Source: Ascoidea rubescens DSM 1968 (taxonomy: Eukaryota; Ascomycota; Saccharomycetes; Ascoideales; Ascoideaceae). Taken from it: a stretch of 64,000 nt of DNA. Each line of letters begins with the position of its first letter. Positions within the stretch are counted from its first letter, which is position 1. Location: the NCBI RefSeq assembly GCF_001661345.1, contig NW_017962913.1:2492694-2556693 (forward strand), in the 5' to 3' direction. Position numbers and translations under genes: made by a program. Positions 60,461-64,000 of this stretch are shown here, in pieces. The notes under the pieces were generated by a model. The model saw nothing but the letters and a program-made list of their open reading frames with translations, had not been told where the DNA came from and did not search any database.

Positions 60461-61771
60461 AGGTTGAGGTGGTTGCTGTCAGCAGCAGTACTGTTTCTAG
60501 TGTGTGCTCTAACTTTATATGGAATTTTGATGATTTTTTTCACTTTTTTTATTTGCTTCCCTCTTTTTTGTTGAATTTACAGAGATTTGTTTGTTATTTC
60601 TGGATTTTAATATTTTAAGTGAAAAGCAGCTTGAAGATTTGGTTTCTGGGCTCAAATAAATTGTCTGTTTTCTTGAAAATTTTGAAATTAAATGGAATTT
60701 CGGTAGCAAATAAATATCAGACAAATAAAAGTCATCGTATTTATTGGAAAATAAAAAGTGCAAAACATTTATCAGACTCCTTCTCTTTAAAAAAATAATT
60801 CCGAACCAAATCCATTTAAACAAAAGAAATAAACAAAAAAGAAAAAAAAAGAAAAGAAAAGCAAAAACAAACAAACAACGCCATTTTTACTGACAGGAAA
60901 TAAGAATTTTATGGCAAGATTATTATTATACTGAGCATTTCTTGTGCGCAGGTTCTAATTTAGTTTTAATTCGCTTGAGTTTAAATTTCATATCAATGCT
61001 ACATGTTTAAACGCAATTTCAAAATGAAAATTAATATTATCTAATAAATAGCCATAGTTGCACATACTCATAATTAATAAGTATCATAAGTGCCTTTGAG
61101 ATTATTTCAGATTATTTGAAAGAATGTGGTAATGATATCTTAAAACAGTATTTGCAAGAGTTTTTTTTTACTCTTCCCAGACGGAGAGTCAGTAAATGGA
61201 CCAAAAGAATTTACGATAGAAACACATATTATCATTAACTATATCTTAAATGAGAATATTAATGAAATAAATGATCTAATAAATGATTTATTAAACATAA
61301 AAATTGACATACTATAATAAAATAAACTTGACAAACTTAATAAAATGATTTAAATAAAAAAACCTAAAAAATACAATTAAATTGTTTATAAACGAAATAC
61401 TTTCTTTTATTTTTTATTTTTTCATTTAAACTTTTATTAAATTTATAAAATTAAGCAAAAGAAAAAAAGAATAATTAATGTTAAGCATTTTCAAAGATAT
61501 AGGAGATTTTGAAGAAGAAAAGTAAGAGATAAGATAAGATTATAAAAAATGAAAAGTAAATATAATAATATAAAAACCGTAACCTCTATACTAATGAAAC
61601 ATTAGATAAATCTAAGAAGTGAAGAATAGAATATAACAAAAAAATTATTGAACTAATGACCAAAAACTAAAAGTAAAAAATTAATAATAAAAATTGTGAC
61701 AGAAAATGAATGAAATAAAAATAATGAAAGTTAGGTTAAGTTAAGTTAAACTAAATTATTAATAATAAGAT
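60461..61771. other. Gene-poor AT-rich DNA, right part of the desert
   Basis: AT-rich, no coding region seen. At about 61170-61192 ACTCTTCCCAGACGGAGAGT forms an imperfect hairpin after a T8 run. The last 400 bp are A-rich and TAAT-rich, serving as the 3' flank of the wall enzyme gene. Confidence 0.55.
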
Positions 61772-63055
61772 TTATAAAATCAAAACTATACCAAAGCCAA
61801 ATAAAAAGGAATAGATTATTAAAGAAGCAACGGAAGAAAACAATTTAATGTTATTAAATGAGGAAATAGCACCGTTAATCTCAATTAAAGAAATATTAGG
61901 AATGTCTCTTGATGTGGAATTTGAGTAAGAAACAATAGAAGAAGATAATGTTGAAATTAACCTAACTGAAGAAGTTGAGGATTTGGAAGCAATTGAGGAA
62001 GAAACAACTAAAGAGCTAGAAGAGGATTCAACATCTGCAGATGATGAGTGGGCAACTGAAGAAGATTCAGATGACGAAACTTCGGATGAAGAAGATTCAG
62101 ATGATGAAACTTCAGATGAAGAGGATTCGGACGATGAAATTTCAGAAGAAACTAAAGAAGAAACTGAAGAGGAAACTGAAGAGGAAACTGAAGATGATAA
62201 CGATTTAGATGCTGGGGATTTGATGGATGGAGAAGAAATGGCACCGGAGTTAGCTCCTTCAATTCTACCATTAATTTCACCATTTTCAGCTACAATTGAT
62301 TGCCAAGTACCACTGTTATCAGAGTAAGAGTAAGAATCACCAGTTGAATAATCAGCAACATAAAGGCTTTTGATGTGCATTTCAAAAGGACCTTGAGTAT
62401 AGTCAGTTAAACCACCAGCCCATTGAATAGTACCAATTTCATTAGTTGAATCACCGCCGGCCCACATACCGAGGTAAACAGCCATTGGGGTTTGAGGGAA
62501 GCCAGATGGATTGTCGGCAAGAATTGTTCTAACAATAGCACCATCGATAGAAAAAGTAATGGCATCTTTATTCCAATCAAAGGTATAAGTGTGATAAGTG
62601 TTGGTGGGGTCAGCTACAGGATGCCATTGGAATCTATCATAAGTTGTGATATCGCCTAAACGAAAGAAGTTTGATTCAGTTCTACCAGCAGCACCAGTAT
62701 CACCACCTAACCATTCCCAATCAATTTCATCCAAGACATCACTTTGTAAGTAAACAGTTGAGACAATACCTTGACCTGGAGCAGATTTCATTGTGACTTC
62801 AACTTTACCAAACATGATATGGAAATTTGAGACAAGAGCAGGATTGTCACCTTGTTTTGATAAAGTGAAGGTTAAGCCATCATCAGAGTAGTCGATATTT
62901 CCAGCTGCACCAAATCTTGAGAAGTATGGGGATTCTGATTTAAAGTCTTCTTGAATGGTGCCGGATAACGCAGGATTCGAGGCTAAAGTTGCTAAGGGAT
63001 TAGCAGATAATAATAAAACGGATGGTAATAATTTTTTCAAAGTATTGAAAAACAT
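61772..63055 (-). CDS. GPI-anchored chitin-glucan crosslinking enzyme (CRH family, GH16)
   Basis: 427 residues. Signal peptide at 1-25 (LLPSVLLLSANPLATLAS). A GH16 domain at ~35-225 with the catalytic motif D109-E-I-D-W-E114 followed by WLGGD, the CRH signature; E110 is the nucleophile and E114 the acid/base by family knowledge. FFRLGDITTYDRFQWHPVAD and DNPSGFPQTPMAVYLGMWAG are conserved. There is no N-terminal chitin-binding domain, as in Crh1. A Ser-rich stalk (~275-385, SSEVSSSESSS repeats) leads to a GPI-type hydrophobic end (SLIIYSFLFGFGIVLIL). It transfers chitin onto beta-glucan in the wall. Confidence 0.93.
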   Translation of the reverse strand: MFFNTLKKLLPSVLLLSANPLATLASNPALSGTIQEDFKSESPYFSRFGAAGNIDYSDDGLTFTLSKQGDNPALVSNFHIMFGKVEVTMKSAPGQGIVSTVYLQSDVLDEIDWEWLGGDTGAAGRTESNFFRLGDITTYDRFQWHPVADPTNTYHTYTFDWNKDAITFSIDGAIVRTILADNPSGFPQTPMAVYLGMWAGGDSTNEIGTIQWAGGLTDYTQGPFEMHIKSLYVADYSTGDSYSYSDNSGTWQSIVAENGEINGRIEGANSGAISSPSIKSPASKSLSSSVSSSVSSSVSSLVSSEISSSESSSSEVSSSESSSSEVSSSESSSVAHSSSADVESSSSSLVVSSSIASKSSTSSVRLISTLSSSIVSYSNSTSRDIPNISLIEINGAISSFNNIKLFSSVASLIIYSFLFGFGIVLIL

Positions 63056-64000
63056 TTTTGATTTATAAAAGATAAGTGAATTGAAGATATTAAATGATAA
63101 TAAAGATAATAGAGATAAATTAAAGTATTAAGCGATTGTAATATGGAATTAATAAAAGCGATTGATATTAGTTGGTTGTGAGAGGTTGATGTAAAATCTT
63201 AGAGGGACGCTGATTTGAATACGGAAAAGAAGATAATAATAATAATAAAAAGAAGAATTGAAATGAGAGCAAAAAACGAGAAAAGATATTATATTTATAT
63301 TGATAAAAGTTGTTTAGAGACAAAAACCAAAAAGATAAAATAAAATTTTAAAGGATATGGTAGGTAAAGAATGGAAAAAAAAGGGAAACATTAATACTCG
63401 TGGATAATTAGTTAGTAGGCTAAATGATTAATAATTAAAACTAAAAAACTGGAATCAATCGAAAAAGATGAACAATAATTTATTTTTGGTATAAGAGTTG
63501 TGGGAAAAAGAGGCAGTAACAGCATTAACAGACCAGTATTACATTGGTTACAAATTACAAGTCATAAAAATAGACTATATGACTATATGACGATAGACTA
63601 TGAAAGGATGTAATTATGTAAATAAAGATGAGAGGATGTATTATGTAGTATGAAAATAGTAAGAAAGAAAGCAATACAGTTTTGTAATACAGTTTTGTTA
63701 TTCTTTTTTTACTATTTCTTTTGTAAAATTGGATGGGATAATTGATGGTGCAAGACAAAAGAAAACAAAAGAAAACAAAAGAAAGCAATGAAAACCAGGA
63801 GAGAAAGAGGTTGATTCGATGAGATGAGAATAAAATTTGAGAAAAGTAAATTGAAAAATAAATATAGACAGTATAAGTTGAGGTAATATTAATCTTAATC
63901 TATTAATACGGCCAGCATCCAGCTATGCATCGAATAGAGAACAAAAAGAAAGCAAAACGAGAGCAAAAAGCGAGCAGATAGAGGCATTTCCAGAGCTCTT
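63056..64000. promoter_or_regulatory. Promoter of the wall-enzyme gene
   Basis: 945 bp to the window edge. Mostly A/G-rich leader and AT-rich DNA, with an ACAAAAGAAA repeat at 63754-63784 and a CTATATGACTATATGACGATAGACTATG repeat-like stretch at about 63572-63601. From 63905 G/C content rises (ACGGCCAGCATCCAGC), perhaps the edge of another GC island cut by the window. Confidence 0.4.

Noticed and set aside
61983-62327. Acidic plus-strand frame (DSDDETSDEEDS repeats)
   Set aside because: Mirror of the Ser-rich stalk of the GH16 gene on the opposite strand.
1-64000. Retrotransposon, DNA transposon or virus-like element
   Set aside because: No reverse transcriptase, integrase, transposase or capsid-like frame, and no paired long terminal repeats were seen; the only long repeat is the 247-bp gene fragment.

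Overview
The window is AT-rich nuclear DNA of an ascomycete yeast (Saccharomycotina). Evidence: compact, apparently intron-free genes; fungal-specific proteins (UTP10, NOC2, KRR1, SHO1, GYP7, TIM50, PEX7, IML2, a CRH-type wall enzyme); Asn-, Gln- and Ser-rich linkers. A complex I accessory subunit (NDUFB8 type) argues against Saccharomycetaceae, which have lost complex I. In-frame CTG codons are too rare to settle CUG decoding.

Layout. 1-2.4 kb is a decayed stretch: the 3' end of a leucine-rich-repeat gene, a broken short gene and a reverse-strand gene with two in-frame stops. 2.5-9 kb: a tail-anchored coiled-coil protein, then IML2 and MIC60 head to head. 9.7-16.8 kb: an Asn/Gln-rich nuclear-type protein, a DxxxD cation diffusion facilitator, two small unknowns and an AIF-like flavoprotein. 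17.1-25.4 kb: UTP10 and TIM50, tail to tail. 25.8-29.6 kb: a tiny GPI-type wall protein and GYP7. 30.6-31.8 kb: a broken F-box/LRR gene with a 23-base assembly gap; 247 bases of it are identical to the first 247 bases of the window. 32.4-40.7 kb: PEX7, a secreted unknown, malate dehydrogenase, a membrane-anchored unknown, the complex I subunit and KRR1. 41.1-49.7 kb: NOC2, SHO1 and an unknown low-complexity protein. 50.2-57.7 kb: a DOPA-4,5-dioxygenase-family protein, an LEA2/Tag1-like membrane protein and a large Gln/Pro-rich regulator with a Medusa-like (DUF7082) C-terminus. 57.7-61.8 kb is a 4.1 kb gene-poor stretch; then a GPI-anchored chitin-glucan crosslinking enzyme.

Themes. Three genes serve ribosome assembly (UTP10, KRR1, NOC2) and five serve mitochondria (MIC60, TIM50, NDUFB8; IML2 and the AIF-like protein by family). 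Promoters are unusual: GC-rich islands of a few hundred bases stand out in AT-rich spacers, and the palindrome CACGTG occurs twelve times by eye, always between genes and mostly as GCACGTGR, 120-380 bp upstream of a start. One GC island (about 59.94-60.46 kb) has no recognisable gene beside it and is the best candidate here for an undescribed transcription unit. I found no tRNA, rRNA, CRISPR, transposon or virus-like element by eye.
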